62,000 nt of DNA from Phoronis australis. Taxonomy: Eukaryota; Phoronida; Phoronidae. Below are positions 34,501 to 45,481 of this stretch, piece by piece. Location: NCBI GenBank assembly GCA_002633005.1, contig NMRA01000015.1, positions 959,598-1,021,597 on the forward strand, given 5' to 3'. The position numbers were made by a program, and so were the translations under genes. A model generated the notes under the pieces. The model was given only the letters and a program-made list of their open reading frames with translations. It made no database searches and had not been told where the DNA came from. Within the stretch, counting starts at the first letter, position 1, and each line of letters opens with the position of its first letter.

Positions 34501-34736
34501 CTAGGATAATCAATGAATCTTACTTTTGCAAAAAATGACATGAAAAAGGTTGCCTTCCCCTTTAATAGCTATGTGTGTCGGTCCATTTTTACATAACTGA
34601 TTCATCTTAACTGAAATAAAACCTGGCCTAGATTATTCGCCTGACCTTGAACTTTCGACCACACTGCTACAGCTGTTTCAACTCACCTGACAAAGACGAT
34701 CAGAAATGCATATAAAATCGGCATTATTCGAGTCAT
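25337..34736 (-). CDS. papain-family cysteine protease, cathepsin F/L type (preproenzyme)
   Basis: A C1A protease predicted to act in lysosomes or to be secreted. Ten minus-strand exons join in phase to about 357 residues. Residues 1-17 are a hydrophobic signal peptide ([16 protein letters not shown]). Residues 18-90 are an I29 propeptide with an ERFNIN-like helix ([14 protein letters not shown]) and [14 protein letters not shown]. The mature enzyme starts near LPESFDWR (about residue 101). The catalytic triad is present: Cys125 in GTCWAFS, His299 in [11 protein letters not shown] and Asn323 in VKNSWG, with the oxyanion Gln in VKDQG. Two oddities: the cysteine normally two residues before GSCW is Thr (STGTCW), and a cysteine-rich insert follows SEDDYKY. 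A 17-residue cassette exon may lie between exons 1 and 2 (32408-32458). The gene is tail-to-tail with vigilin. The family is certain; one-to-one orthology with CTSF is not claimed. Confidence 0.94.
25831..25963 (-). CDS. cysteine protease exon 9 (active-site His)
   Basis: Reads [20 protein letters not shown] and [15 protein letters not shown], ending in LNH plus one base before GTAAGA. The His is the catalytic one. Confidence 0.94.
26406..26612 (-). CDS. cysteine protease exon 8 (cysteine-rich insert)
   Basis: Starts [11 protein letters not shown] after TTGCAAG. The next 35 residues hold eight cysteines, including [21 protein letters not shown] and PYCNMTQSC, with two N-glycosylation sequons (NQT, NMT). 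Standard cathepsin L or F has only one cysteine in the corresponding place. Ends GWKAFDN before GTAAGT. Confidence 0.92.
27424..27490 (-). CDS. cysteine protease exon 7
   Basis: A 67-bp exon reading [20 protein letters not shown], the GGxP/GGWP segment that follows the CD motif of papain-like enzymes. Splits a Leu codon with exon 6. Confidence 0.9.
27574..29221. mobile_element. TTAAAGG-ended DNA element inside the protease gene
   Basis: The left end TTAAAGGAGAACGCCACCC (27574-27592) matches the inverted right end (29203-29221) at 17 of 19 positions. It lies wholly inside one intron. No transposase domain was recognised in the interior, so it is probably non-autonomous. The termini resemble those of the foldback element at 33912. 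Confidence 0.55.
28659..28749. repeat. GC-rich imperfect direct repeat within the intronic element
   Basis: Two 26-bp units starting TCCGAGCCA(C/G)TGGCC, at 28659-28684 and 28724-28749, separated by a very GC-rich spacer. They sit inside the 27574-29221 element. Confidence 0.65.
29389..29493 (-). CDS. cysteine protease exon 6
   Basis: Reads [20 protein letters not shown] and VEQVVDCDG, typical of the helix and loop after the active-site Cys in cathepsins F/L. The intron between this exon and exon 7 contains a 1.65-kb inverted-end element. Confidence 0.93.
30106..30133 (-). CDS. cysteine protease exon 5: 28-bp microexon with the catalytic Cys
   Basis: Flanked by TTTCAG and GTAAAC, this 28-bp exon supplies [10 protein letters not shown] with both end codons split. 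Only by including it does the reading frame join VKDQ to TIGNIEGQW and give an active-site Cys. The assignment rests on phase, splice sites and motif together. Confidence 0.88.
30974..31059 (-). CDS. cysteine protease exon 4 (mature N-terminus)
   Basis: Reads [20 protein letters not shown] to VKDQ before [14 protein letters not shown] marks the start of the mature enzyme. I chose the acceptor CCAAG at 31060-31061 over a later CACAG because only the former keeps phase with exon 3. Confidence 0.9.
31531..31638 (-). CDS. cysteine protease exon 3 (propeptide)
   Basis: Reads [20 protein letters not shown] and ends FPKH plus two bases before GTACGT. This is the GNFD-like part of the I29 propeptide. 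Confidence 0.93.
31935..31969. repeat. 7-bp microsatellite (TTCATAG)n
   Basis: About five copies of ttcatag in the intron 14 bp downstream (in gene sense) of exon 2, close to its 5' splice site. Confidence 0.8.
31983..32096 (-). CDS. cysteine protease exon 2 (propeptide helix)
   Basis: Reads [12 protein letters not shown] then [20 protein letters not shown], an ERFNIN-type inhibitor helix. Ends with AG before GTACAG; the next exon completes an Arg codon. Confidence 0.92.
32408..32458 (-). CDS. possible 51-bp cassette exon of the cysteine protease
   Basis: Bounded by CCTAG and GTATGC, it would insert 17 residues ([17 protein letters not shown] region) in phase between the signal peptide and the propeptide. 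Skipping it also keeps phase. Without it the propeptide follows the signal peptide very closely. No family resemblance supports the inserted residues. Confidence 0.2.
32983..33180. repeat. dispersed repeat, copy A
   Basis: Shares long phrases with 61856-62000, including CAAATTTCATATGA and the tail cccttcatgcaa, in the same orientation with scattered changes. The family is unknown; the copies lie in introns of two unrelated genes. Confidence 0.6.
33912..34565. mobile_element. foldback element with long inverted arms
   Basis: The two halves of this 654-bp block are inverted copies of each other for roughly 250 bp. The left end TTAAAGGAGAAGGCAACC pairs with the right end, and inner pairs include AGTTCGGTCGTC, CCAACATGCCACACTGTT and ACTTCCGGA versions. 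The unit could fold into a long hairpin. It lies in the first intron of the cysteine protease. No coding sequence was recognised. Confidence 0.75.
34687..34736 (-). CDS. cysteine protease exon 1 (signal peptide)
   Basis: ATG at 34736 opens a 50-bp coding part with a hydrophobic signal peptide and ends in AG before GTGAGT. A TTACAG acceptor-like site about 35 bp upstream suggests a separate 5' UTR exon. It is placed by phase and signal-peptide character, so less certain than the other exons. Confidence 0.7.
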
Positions 34737-37700
34737 GATTTCAGTTCACTGTCAAAGTTGTCTGGTGGCCTGTAAGATTTATGTGGGTACCGGAATGTCA
34801 CAGTCCGTGAAGTTTGCCCGATTAGTACTTTATGTAAACAGTAGACTTGATATGGCTATCTTCTAATGAATCTCCACCAATTGGACTATGATTTTATTCG
34901 TAAGTAGTAGAACGGTGTTGATATTTTTAGAACAGGAAAAATTAAAAAAGTAGTTTAACAATAAAAGGATGGATGGCAATTCTCTTCATATTTCACGATT
35001 TTGGTTGAAACACACAATAGTACGCTTTATGGATTAACCTATAATTATACACAACAGTGGTAATCGTGAACAAGATCTTCTCAAATATCGTGAGGTTGCA
35101 TTTAAAGAGTGTGTTCTTTTGATGTCAATTGTTTTTCAGTTTTCATTGTTTTTTTTAGCCCATTCGTCTGAGAGACTGAGGCAATATCCGGGCATACGTG
35201 CATGCAACAATGTGAAATACTTGGGTAAAAGCCAGGGAGCAAAATTTCAAAATATTATGAGAATGAAATTTAATGGTTTCAGAATGGTTGATGTTACAAT
35301 TTAACAATAATTATTTAAAAGAAAATATGTAATTGGACAATTAAAGGGCGCTAAAAAGTCTCATATCACAAAAAGTCACACATATATATACACACGTGGG
35401 CGCGCTCGCGTGCGCGAGGTCATCCACAGCGTGGAAGAATGGAACCCAAAGTTACCGAGTTGCAGCCAAATGCTCTGCTTCGGGCTGAGCAATCTTATAA
35501 GGACGAATTCATAACCAACATTTGCTGCACAAAATTCACAGAATTACTGATAAACTTTATCTGGGTGGACATTGGAGTGCGTTGTACAAGGGGTGAAAAT
35601 GCCAGGGCAAGAGATCAACTTCGAGCATGTAACTTAGCGTTACGTGCGCAAGTTTTTACGTGAATTTCGTAGGTCGAAGGGCAAGTGAAAATAAATGACT
35701 GGGTATGTTCAGATTTCTTACAAGCTTCTAATGGTGAATATAACGAATTTCGTTGTGGATGGGGATCGGTCATTGAGTCAAGTCGACATATTAATCTGAT
35801 ACGTAAGTATGACAGCCTATATTGACATTCAGTTACCCTCATGACTTTTAGTTAAGCCGGGAGTTTAAGGACAATTTATTGGCGACGAAGAAAAGGGGTT
35901 GTATTTTAGAAACTTTACTTAATTTTCAGTCAATAATTTATGCATTGCCAGTGTGTTCAAAGATAACACAGTTTTTGTTGGAGGAGTACTCATGACAGGT
36001 CCTGTTTTATGAAAGCTAGGTTGTACACCCGATCGTAGCTAAGGTCATCTTAGGGCTAGTTATAGTAAACGCAAAACCGCGTATACGCTGCAATTGACGT
36101 AAACGTGGTCGTACCCCAGAACAACACACAACACATCTGTTAAGATAGAACAGAATTAGATATGCAATCAGTTTACCAGTGGACGTAGTGTCTGAAATAG
36201 GAGTGCACTCAACCGTTTTTGCAATAAGTTTCTAACTAAAAGTTTAGTTTGCAATTTAAAACTAACAGGTTCGCGACAAACATGAAACAAATGATTGTCG
36301 ATTAAATCTGAAAACTTGTTGCCATTTTTGAAAGCGTTTTCTGTATAATTTGCCATATTTTAATTATTCTTAAAGAAATTTTGAGCTTTCAGAGTTAATT
36401 TTTGTAAAAAAGAAATTCATGTGAATGACAGTTGTGTCATACTCTGCAAACCGCTTTTGTATAAGTCTTATTACCTGTTATACAGCGGGTGTGGGAATTT
36501 TATAAAAATCGGCGAGCGTCTCGACCATGACATAGATCAAAAACAGCGTTCTCGGACACGCTGACATTTTCACAGCTTGCTCTTAGCCTCACAGTCTTAG
36601 TTAGAAGAACTATCTTTTTACTGAATTCGTTTGTGTAGAAAAAGCCCGAAATCCTGTTTGTAGTAAGTAAAATATGCCAAATTGACCGAAATCGTCATCA
36701 GAAAGATAAAGTTGCTCTTTGGGCAGTAGAATGGTATTAAAGAATTTACATCCAGAAGTTAACAATTAGTTGCTTGTTGTCGGTTATGTTAGTTCAAGGT
36801 AAAGCAAATCTGGGCTGCGGCCCGTTGGCTAAATTTCTTGCGAGGAAAGCGAGATCACACATGTCTGCACTAAATGCATGTAAAAAAAAGTTCCAACCAG
36901 AGCCCGTGATCCCACTATATTTTCGGCAGAATGTCCCAGGTATACCAAACTTGACGCCCGACGTTTTGTTATCTTTCTTTAGCCAAGCAGCGATTCTTTG
37001 CAACACTTTTATAAACTTAGGCTAATCCTATGTCTTTTTTGAATTAACGTGTGTGATATCTCGGGCGACGTCTGCAAGCAAAAATTTAACCTCTTCCAGA
37101 ATACACGTAGGTCTGCCACTTGGTCTACCTGCAGTACAGCAACTGAGGCTATATATAGAGCAAAAAGGGTGTCATTTTTGCATGTCACCATGTAAACATT
37201 TTCCAAGTAACCATTCGTTGGAGATCGCAAGAGATTCATACTTGTTTTGACTGTCTGAAGGCCCTGCATGCTAGTAGCGTAGTCCGACTGTGCACATATA
37301 TACCTGCACATAGGCCTATAGACCATTCTTCCTTTCAATACTATTCAGTATACCTACTGCACCGGTTTACAGAATAGCTGACAAAGATTAGTGTTTTTTC
37401 ATCCAGTATATGTTTTATTGTAGTGATACGTGATGAAATTGTCCTTCTCACATTGCTGAGTCATTGCCTTGTCCAACCGGCGAGCTCTTAGTGGTTACGT
37501 TTGAGTTAGAGTTTTGCTTCACGAGTTTGCATTGTTATTCAGTATAGCTGAGAGAAAGCTTCGCTGTAGCGCGTTTCTTTTCAGAGAGGGAAAACTCGAG
37601 CGGTAAACGACCGTTTACTTCTACTTCTACACGGCGCTTCTTCGTGGTTACACCGAATGTCTAAACAAAAATAGCCATTTTGAGTCAGACGAATGAAATC

Positions 37701-40700
37701 AGAAAACGACGGTAGTCAATTGTGATAAAACTTTAAACACTCTAATGTGCCAGACGGGGTCGGCAAAACATTACAGTACTAAATTATCGTTGAAATAGCC
37801 TAGAATGTAATTAACAAACGACCTCTTCTAAGCCACGAAACATGACAAAAGTCAAATCTATTTTAGACCGAACAGTCAACGCCAAGCCGTCAGCAGGTCG
37901 TCTAATAGGTATATTTTTTCTGTTTATAGCACGCTGGAACGGAGACAAGACAGTACGTAAGAAAGTGGATATTTATTGACTCAGTTTAGAATGAGCCTGT
38001 ACTAACTCTAGTCGGGACACTAGTGGCAGGAAAAACATGGAGAAGGTAAGTTGACCATGACGTAGTCATGAGTAATTGGAGTTTTATAAGTATTAACATA
38101 TCAATACTCGTATTCTCCGATATTACACGTTTGTTGTTCGTTTTGTTCCCAGCTGACAGCAAGATAACACTGATTACTTGTATACGTGGCCACTGTTGGT
38201 ATGACTTTTCATCAAAATCAAATGGTTTGGTTATGGGAAGACACTACAACGGAAAGGACAAGCACTATTTATAAGACGTTATGCATCGTACTGATACTAT
38301 AAATTAGTAAAGAAGTTTGTTTCATAGTCATTGGTAGATCAAAACTTCATTTCGTTCAAATATTCATCATTTCCAGAGATTGTGATTAAATAGTAGAGGC
38401 TGTACAGAGGCGTATCTGAACTAATTGCTTGTCCGAGGCATAGCTTTGCTCGAACTGTAGCCGCACACTAATTTTATNACTCGGTCGCCACCAATTTCAC
38501 TCTTCTCCGTTTGGATCGCCACAAGTCTCATCTCCGTTGGTTGCCGCCAATTTCCTCCTCCACCCCCCGGTCGCCATCGATTTCACCTTCCTCTCCCATA
38601 TTTCTTTTCCCAATGGGTGCTCTGCTGCCCAATATTTTTTTGTTTTGCCCGAAATTTCCTTAAATTTTGCCAGAATCTTGGGGACAATTGCACTCTTGCC
38701 CCTTGCTAAAACGCCTATGCATGTACCGGTATATGAAGAAAAGTAAAACTATAAAAAGGCTCTTCGGAAACACTGATAAAACTAAAATCCAACAATATGG
38801 AGAAGAGGGCAGTATCTCAGCAGACGTAAAAATTTGTTTTTAAAATTGTTGTTGATTTATTCGATCGAGGAAATTGTTTTGGTTAGTTTAGGGCCTATAT
38901 CAAAAAGCAGCATGTGTTCGGATGAGCAGTTCGAAAACATTGCTGATGAATAACATCCCCGCTAGAATTTGAAACTGGTCGAACTAAAGAATAATTTACA
39001 GTTCTAAGTATCAATTTTTACAATTATTTGCAAACGTTTCATGTGACTCTTAAATATTTATTTGTTGTTGGCCACTTCAGTGACAGTACTGCTTTCCAAT
39101 AGGGCCCTCAATAACAAAATATAAAACAGTAATATAATACAATAATGTAGTAAAACAATAATTAAATACATGTAACAAAGAAACAATTAAATCTGGTTAA
39201 GAATTTAGATAATAAATAAATGACGAAGGTGATGAAGATTTGACTAAGAGAGGTGCAATTAAATAAAGAGATGATACTAATACAGTAATGAAAAATGACG
39301 TAATTAAGACAAGTAAGGTGTAAGAATGGGTAAGTATATTACAGCCACTTTTTAATATTAAGTTAGAAAGTATTAATTGAATCGGACCTATAATTTATGG
39401 GCTAAAAGTATTCCGTATTGCAACAGCAGCATAAATAAAAGATCTCTTGTCCGTCTCAATTAACTCCATGAAATTAATAACGTAAAAGAACTTAGCAATA
39501 TAGAGATAACAAGTGGTTACTGTAGCTTTCATCGTCTCACCGTGTTACAGGACATGGATACTGTCCTCATACTGGTACTTACCGATACCTAAACAGTCAT
39601 TACCATATTTTAGTGTTCTGAAACGTTTATTTAGTCCGACTACTTAGAAAGCTGCTTCACAATCACTGTGAATGATAAACAGACACATTTACGTTTAAGC
39701 TGACTTAAAGTAAAACTTTCCGACTGGAAACAGTCGGATTGTTACGTCAGAGTGAGCCAAAAAAGAGTAGTCTGTTCTGTTGTGCAATTTTTTTCGAAAT
39801 AGAAAATTCGCTCGAGACGAGCAAAAATGATGCGGAACTCATGCTTTTTTACTTATAGCTTGGCAAATTATAGCGTTTCAAATCCCTTTCTTATGCTCCA
39901 TTGTGCAGCTTTTCAAAAAAAAAAACAAAAAAAACAAAAAAAAAACAAGGGACCTTGGCTGAGATTTATGCGGAGGCTTTTTTAGTCGTTAGGTGCATTC
40001 TCAAAGTGAGTCGGGATAAAGATCAAAACAAGCTTTGTTTTTTTGGACTAATATGAACGCTTCAATTCTAAATTTATGAAGATTTTCCAAGTATTACGGA
40101 ATATCGCATTTGCATAAACCGGCGATATTGAACAGCATTTTTTAATGCTATGAAGGGCGGCAAAAATAAAATCATGATGTAGTGGGACGTAGGCGCAGCC
40201 AACCACCTTTTGGCATTTGAACTTTGCGCCTACGCACCGTAAGTTACGTTCAGTGCTCAAGGTGATACGGTGGGCTTTGGGCGCCTACTTACCTCTAATT
40301 TTACCACTGCAGCACTGGCAAATAGTTTCGAGATCACGAAACTAAACATTCACTGTAATTACTCAGTTTCATCATTCTAAACCTCAGTGTCGTGAAATTT
40401 CCAGAATTTGAAAAGCAAACAAAACAGTTTGGTTAATTTGGCTCGATAAATGGAAAGAATATGGTTTTACTAGTGACGGAGAAATAACGGTAAGCATAAA
40501 GTGTGCGTTCTGATGTTACTTTACCCGGGGGTAAAAATGTGCCCTGATCAAGTGTGGAGCATAAATCGTTTGCTTAATTGATTGGGGAAAGTATGGCAAT
40601 ACTTGATTTTGGCGAAAAATACGACTGAAAAACACTGAACAAGAAAATGTGGACTACTGAAAGAATAGGTAATCTCATTTTGGGACTGTCGGTGGGTTGA

Positions 40701-42103
40701 ATGTCCGTAGAAAAATGTACGAAATTTAACCAACTAGGCCGCTGTACAAGTTGAATTTTATTACAAAACTGTCAAAATAGCTCCCCCACAGACTTTTGAG
40801 AGAATGAGCATATTCAGAAAAGTGAACTCAGAATCCTGCTTAAACCCAAGATCGCGTATGCGTGAACTCGGATTATTCATTTGGACAATCAGTTGAAATT
40901 TTTTGTTCAGTGTAAAGAATTTTGTAATTATTGTCCTCATGATCACCCATTTTCCCCTTTGCCCTAACTTGTGTCTTAGAATCGAAGAAATACATGAATC
41001 TTCATTGTTTGACTAATAAGATCGCCAATTGGTCGAAAAAGAATTGAAGATTCCAAGTTCCCGCACAGCATTCCCGTTTCTTACGAACAATAGACGGCGC
41101 TACCTCTCAGCGGCCTTGACTTTTACTGAAAAATGCGTTCCTGGAGTCGATGATGTTGTGGACGTAGGTAAGCTTATCGGTCACATTTTTGTTTCTGAGA
41201 AGATCTAGGAGAATGTTGTGAATGTACGTTTACGAATAACACGACAAGGTGGTTGTTGGATTTTAGCTAACAATATCCTAAGCTGTTATTTTACTGCATC
41301 GTAACGACTGTGCTTTCCAACCCAGCGCTTTGTTTCAGCGGCGGTGGTCCATACGTTTAGCGTCAGTTGGCCTACTACATCATACCCATTTTCGACACTA
41401 TGCTCACTTGTTAGCGGGACCGTTCTGCTTTTGGGCATTCTGCTCTGTTTCTCACTGAAAACCAGAAAGACCAGTCCCGCCCCTTGTATAATATACCCCC
41501 ACCCCCCTTGGCCTTAGGCTTGAAGGCCCCTACCTCGCAATCCTTTTTGATGTTCTTAATTCCTTTACTTTTGTAATTAAGTTAAATCCTGTTACCACGG
41601 GAATTTTCTTGCATGAGTATATGTTAAAATGATAATAATGTTTTCATCTTATGGACACAGGCGTCCTCAGCTTCTGATCGTCTGTGCTTATGGATGGTCA
41701 GCCTTGGTGCATAAAATCAGCTTTCCTCTGATGTGGGGAAAACATGGTCAGTTACTATCTAATGCAAAATCAATTTCCTTAAATTATACTCTTCCTTGAA
41801 TAAACTGAATTAATTACCTATTCTAAAAAAATTCCTTTCTACTGGTTTTCTGCTTCTAAAGTTGTGCATGGAGATCAAATTTTTCACTGGAGTGTCGATT
41901 GATTCCCAAATTTTGCATGCCATGAAAAGCATTCTATGTTGACACGATCAGTTAAAATTGGGCAACTCTGACTGTTTGCTAACCTTGAAATCTGCCGGCG
42001 TCCTCAAAGAAACCATCCAGCTGTAGACAATTACATGGACTGTGGAGGCAGCAGGCTGTTGGTGTTATAGATTTGCTAGCTTAGCTAAACTTGTTTGTCT
42101 GCA
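34737..42103. other. intergenic region, no gene recognised
   Basis: About 7 kb of AT-rich sequence with only short random frames. It contains a purine-poor stretch around 38480-38620 with three imperfect copies of 'cggtcgccaccaatttc', an adenine-rich tract at 39917-39949, and one ambiguous base (38478). The promoter of the cysteine protease should lie near its left edge and that of the CDF gene near or beyond its right edge; neither could be pinpointed. Confidence 0.45.
39917..39949 (+). repeat. poly(A) tract with C interruptions
   Basis: A-run of the form (A8-10 C)n; possibly the tail of an old retroposed sequence, but no body was recognised upstream. Confidence 0.6.
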
Positions 42104-42600
42104 GCCTACAGTCTACACTGGCCTACAGTCTACGCTGGCAGCCTGCAGTCTACGCTGGCAGCCCGCAGTCTACGCTGGCAGCCCGCAGTCTACGCTGGCA
42201 GCCTGCAGTCTACGCTGGCAGCCTACAGTCTACGCTGGCAGCCTGCAGTCTGCGCTGGCAGCCTGAAGTCTACGCTGGAAGCCTGCAGTCTGCGCTGGTG
42301 GCCTGCAGTCTGCGCTGGTGGCCTTCAGTCTGCGCTGGTGGCCTGCAGTCTGTGCTGGCAGCCTGTAGTATAGACTGGCGGCCTGCAGTATAGACTGGCA
42401 GCCTGCAGTCTGTACTGACGGCCTGCAGTCTGTGCTGGCGGCCTGCAGTCTGTGCTGGCGGCCTGCAGTCTGTGCTGGCGGCCTGCAGTCTGTGCTGGCG
42501 GCCTGGAGTCTGCACTGGCGGCCTTCAGTCTGTGCTGGCGGCATGCAGTCTGTGCTGGCGGCCTGCAATCTATACTGGCAGCTTACAGTCTACACTGGGG
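42104..42600 (+). repeat. 20-bp minisatellite, about 25 copies
   Basis: Head-to-tail units of 20 bp with consensus gcctgcagtctacgctggca. The left half carries TCTACGCTGGCA variants and the right half TCTGTGCTGGCG variants, indicating two homogenised subfamilies. Because 20 is not a multiple of 3, the three frames of a strand encode the same 20-residue period shifted; several frames on both strands stay open for 60-112 codons. I regard these as repeat artefacts, not genes. Confidence 0.95.
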
Positions 42601-44149
42601 CTAGCATTAAGACAATATTCTGCTTCTGGCATTAATTCTTGGCCTCAGTGTACAACATAATGGGGATTACCAAAGCTCATAAACCAGCTGTTGGAAATTG
42701 TGGAAAACCAAGTTTGGTGTACAGTTAAAGCTGGTTTAGTTAGTTAAAGCTCTATATGTTGGTATGAGTTTCAGGAAGGAGGTGTCATGGTCTACTTGAA
42801 GTTAAGACATTGAACATTGGCTTTTTGTCATGTAGGAGATCATGTGACAAAATATTTTAAGTATAGTTAAATAATGACTAATGAAATCTGAAATTTATTA
42901 AACTGTGAACTTCAACATTGTGCAATTAGTAGTTTGAATACATTAAATGGTCAAGGAGTTATTTTATTGGCACGTCTCAGCATGTAGTAATGGTGTTTCA
43001 CTCGAGCACAATTTAAAAAAAATGTCTGCATTAGCCTTGAAAACGGCTATCTTTTTGGTTGGTTGTTTTTGGCTGTGTCTGGAGACTTGTGCCCCTAAGT
43101 CAGGATATGATATTTTTTATTGAATTTTACCATTAAATCATTTGCATTAATTACCATAACTTGTTATTAGACTTTCATGAATGCACGACTTTGTAATTGA
43201 ATTGTCCTCTCCCATGTATGCATAGTAGTGATACAGACTGTTTCAAAAGCAATCTTCTTTTGGAATAACATGTATCTTAAAATTAATAAATTTGTTTGTT
43301 TTTTTCTAGTTTGATAAGATCCTGATTTTCTAAGTTCAGCCTAATGACAACAGGCAGAACGGGTTTTGAACATTTGCAAAGAGTGACTTAAATGTTGAAA
43401 ATGAAATTCATCTTTTACTTGTGCGTCCTTTATGTAACGATCTACGCCAGTATTTGCACTTGTCAGAATAATCGATGGCACTTTTGCGGACTTATGAAAA
43501 AACTGCTAAAGAAATACGGGAATCTATTGTTCATCTGTAAAATGTGTGCTCCTGTGTTCTTGTTGATATGTTATTTTTTGTAATGTTCTAGTGGCCATAT
43601 GACTAGCACATGAAGTATAATTGTATGCAAGAACTGGTCTCAAGTGCTGCTCACATGACTGTCAGCTGAGGGATCTCTTAACCCCACCATGACCTTTACT
43701 GGCAGCTGCTGAATGCTAGGATTTCACTGTTTGTTGATGTGGGTCAACCATGTATTTGAAGCCCTGGAAACTTATGTTCCTTCATAGTGCATGTAGTACA
43801 TTGTACATGTAGGCATGTGTCCCATGTGTATTGTTGTTATCCCTGTCTGGCTGTCTGCTCATTATCTGAAAATACCCTGTTTGACATTGAAAATTGGAGC
43901 AAGGGGGTATTGGGTGTATAGTGCTTCATTAAGGCAGTGCATACCACTTTTCAGTCTCCCTTACTCCCTTCTATTAAGGGACCAGCTTTTCAATATTTTT
44001 AGGGAAGAACGTTTCCAGATGATGTCTATAGAACTAATACAGAGATTTCAATGAAAGTTGATCTCTAGACGTATTTGATGGGTAGTGCTCTGTTACCAGT
44101 CGAGGACTTAAACATACTTTAAAGTGGTCATCCATTGAGAACCGATTGA
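42601..44149. other. non-coding stretch, nothing recognised
   Basis: AT-rich, with short open frames lacking family resemblance. The CDF gene's missing first coding exon could lie here, further left, or between 46460 and 47933. Confidence 0.35.
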
Positions 44150-45480
44150 TAGATTTCAGCAAAACTTCACACAGAGATATGTGCCAGCATCAGCTGATGT
44201 TTGGGCAAATTGCACCACTGCAGCACCCCCTAGTGGTCATTCTGACAGATTTCAATGAAATTTAACACAGATAAATATGTTACAGCCCTGTGCCAGCACT
44301 AGTTGATTTTCAGGTGGATTGAAATTTTGCAGTATCCCCCCAGTGGCCATCTTGTTCTGTAGACCAGTTGTCTGCCCAGTATTTCAATAACCCTTGTTTG
44401 GATAATATCCTGCGCAGAAGTGTAAAGAGTCACTTATATCAGTGTGTGCTACTTTTCAATCTGCTCGCCTCCCAAGGACATGGGGCAAGTCTTCAGTATT
44501 TTTGGGGAAGGGCCTTTCCGGAACCTTGTTGACAGATTTCAATGAAGCTTGAAACAATAGTTTATTATGATAATTAGATGGCACCAGTTGGTTTTCAGAT
44601 GGATTCAACCACAGCAGCACCCAAGATTATTGGCCATTTTGGTCTGAACAGGGTCTCTTCATTCAAAGAGCATTCTGGTTGATATCTAAAGAACCAACAA
44701 ACAGATTTCAGTGTGACGACACCTAGCAATTAAATTGAGTACTGCAGCACCCCCAGTGGCCATTTTGTTGGGTTGTGCTGTTCTTAATTATTTGCTCAAT
44801 ATTTCAAAAATGCCTGGTCGTATTTTAACGAAATTGGGCGCATAGGGTGCTCTGGGCATCTTAATGGTGATGTTTGCTGTAAATTCAATCTGCCTGCCCT
44901 CAGTCTCAGGTTATAATATAATGGCCGCGTTTTTTAGTATTTTTGGAGAAAGGTATTCCCAGATGATATCTTGATTGACGGATTTCAATGACACTTGACT
45001 CAATGTTTTGTGATGACTAATATTCAGACAAATTTGTCCACTGCAGTACCGCCTATTGATCATTTTGGTCACACAAAGGGCTGCCTTTAGTACTTACTGG
45101 AAGAGCATTTCGGGGTGGTATCTAGAGATTCAATTGTCAGGTTTCAATGAAACTTGACATAGATTTTTTTCACTGCAGTGGTTTTCCGGACAGATTTGAC
45201 TAGTGGAGCACCCTCTAATGGTAGTTCCTTATCATTATAAACAGCAGCAGATTGATAGTGAGCAGAAGTACCGGTAGATTACATTTGACATGTTTTGGAT
45301 CCCTAGTGCTGTGTCTCTTTGTGGCATATTTACTAGTATTTCTTTGCTCAAGATTTTGAAAGCTGATCATTCTCATATTTGTTTGACTTGATGTTAGGTT
45401 TAAAAAGTGAGGTACTAACACTTTTTGTCAATTCTGACTATTGCAGCTACCCCTTGTGGTCAAATTCTTTTTTCCTTCTT
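44150..45480. repeat. degenerate repeat array with CTCF-like cores
   Basis: Seven cores related to GCAGCACCCCCTAGTGGCCA occur at about 44220, 44330, 44613, 44743, 45043, 45205 and 45442. Each is followed within about 20-60 bp by phrases like 'acagatttcaatgaaacttgac'. The spacing alternates between about 110-160 and 240-300 bp. The core read on the minus strand, CCACTAGGGGGTGCT, resembles the CTCF consensus. The array shares its core with 21480-22450. Confidence 0.6.
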
Positions 45481-45481
45481 C

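Noticed and set aside
36774-37338. Open frames of 83 and 109 codons on opposite strands.
   Set aside because: No recognisable motif and no splice-linked neighbours; consistent with chance.
41046-41175. Candidate first exon of the CDF gene with a strong donor (GTAG|GTAAGC).
   Set aside because: The ATG frame closes at once (TGA after five codons), and phase 0 at this donor places a TAG before the splice. It could be a non-coding exon, but nothing supports that.
42091-42660. Several open reading frames of 60-112 codons on both strands.
   Set aside because: They are products of the 20-bp minisatellite, which lacks stop codons; there is no family resemblance or start context.
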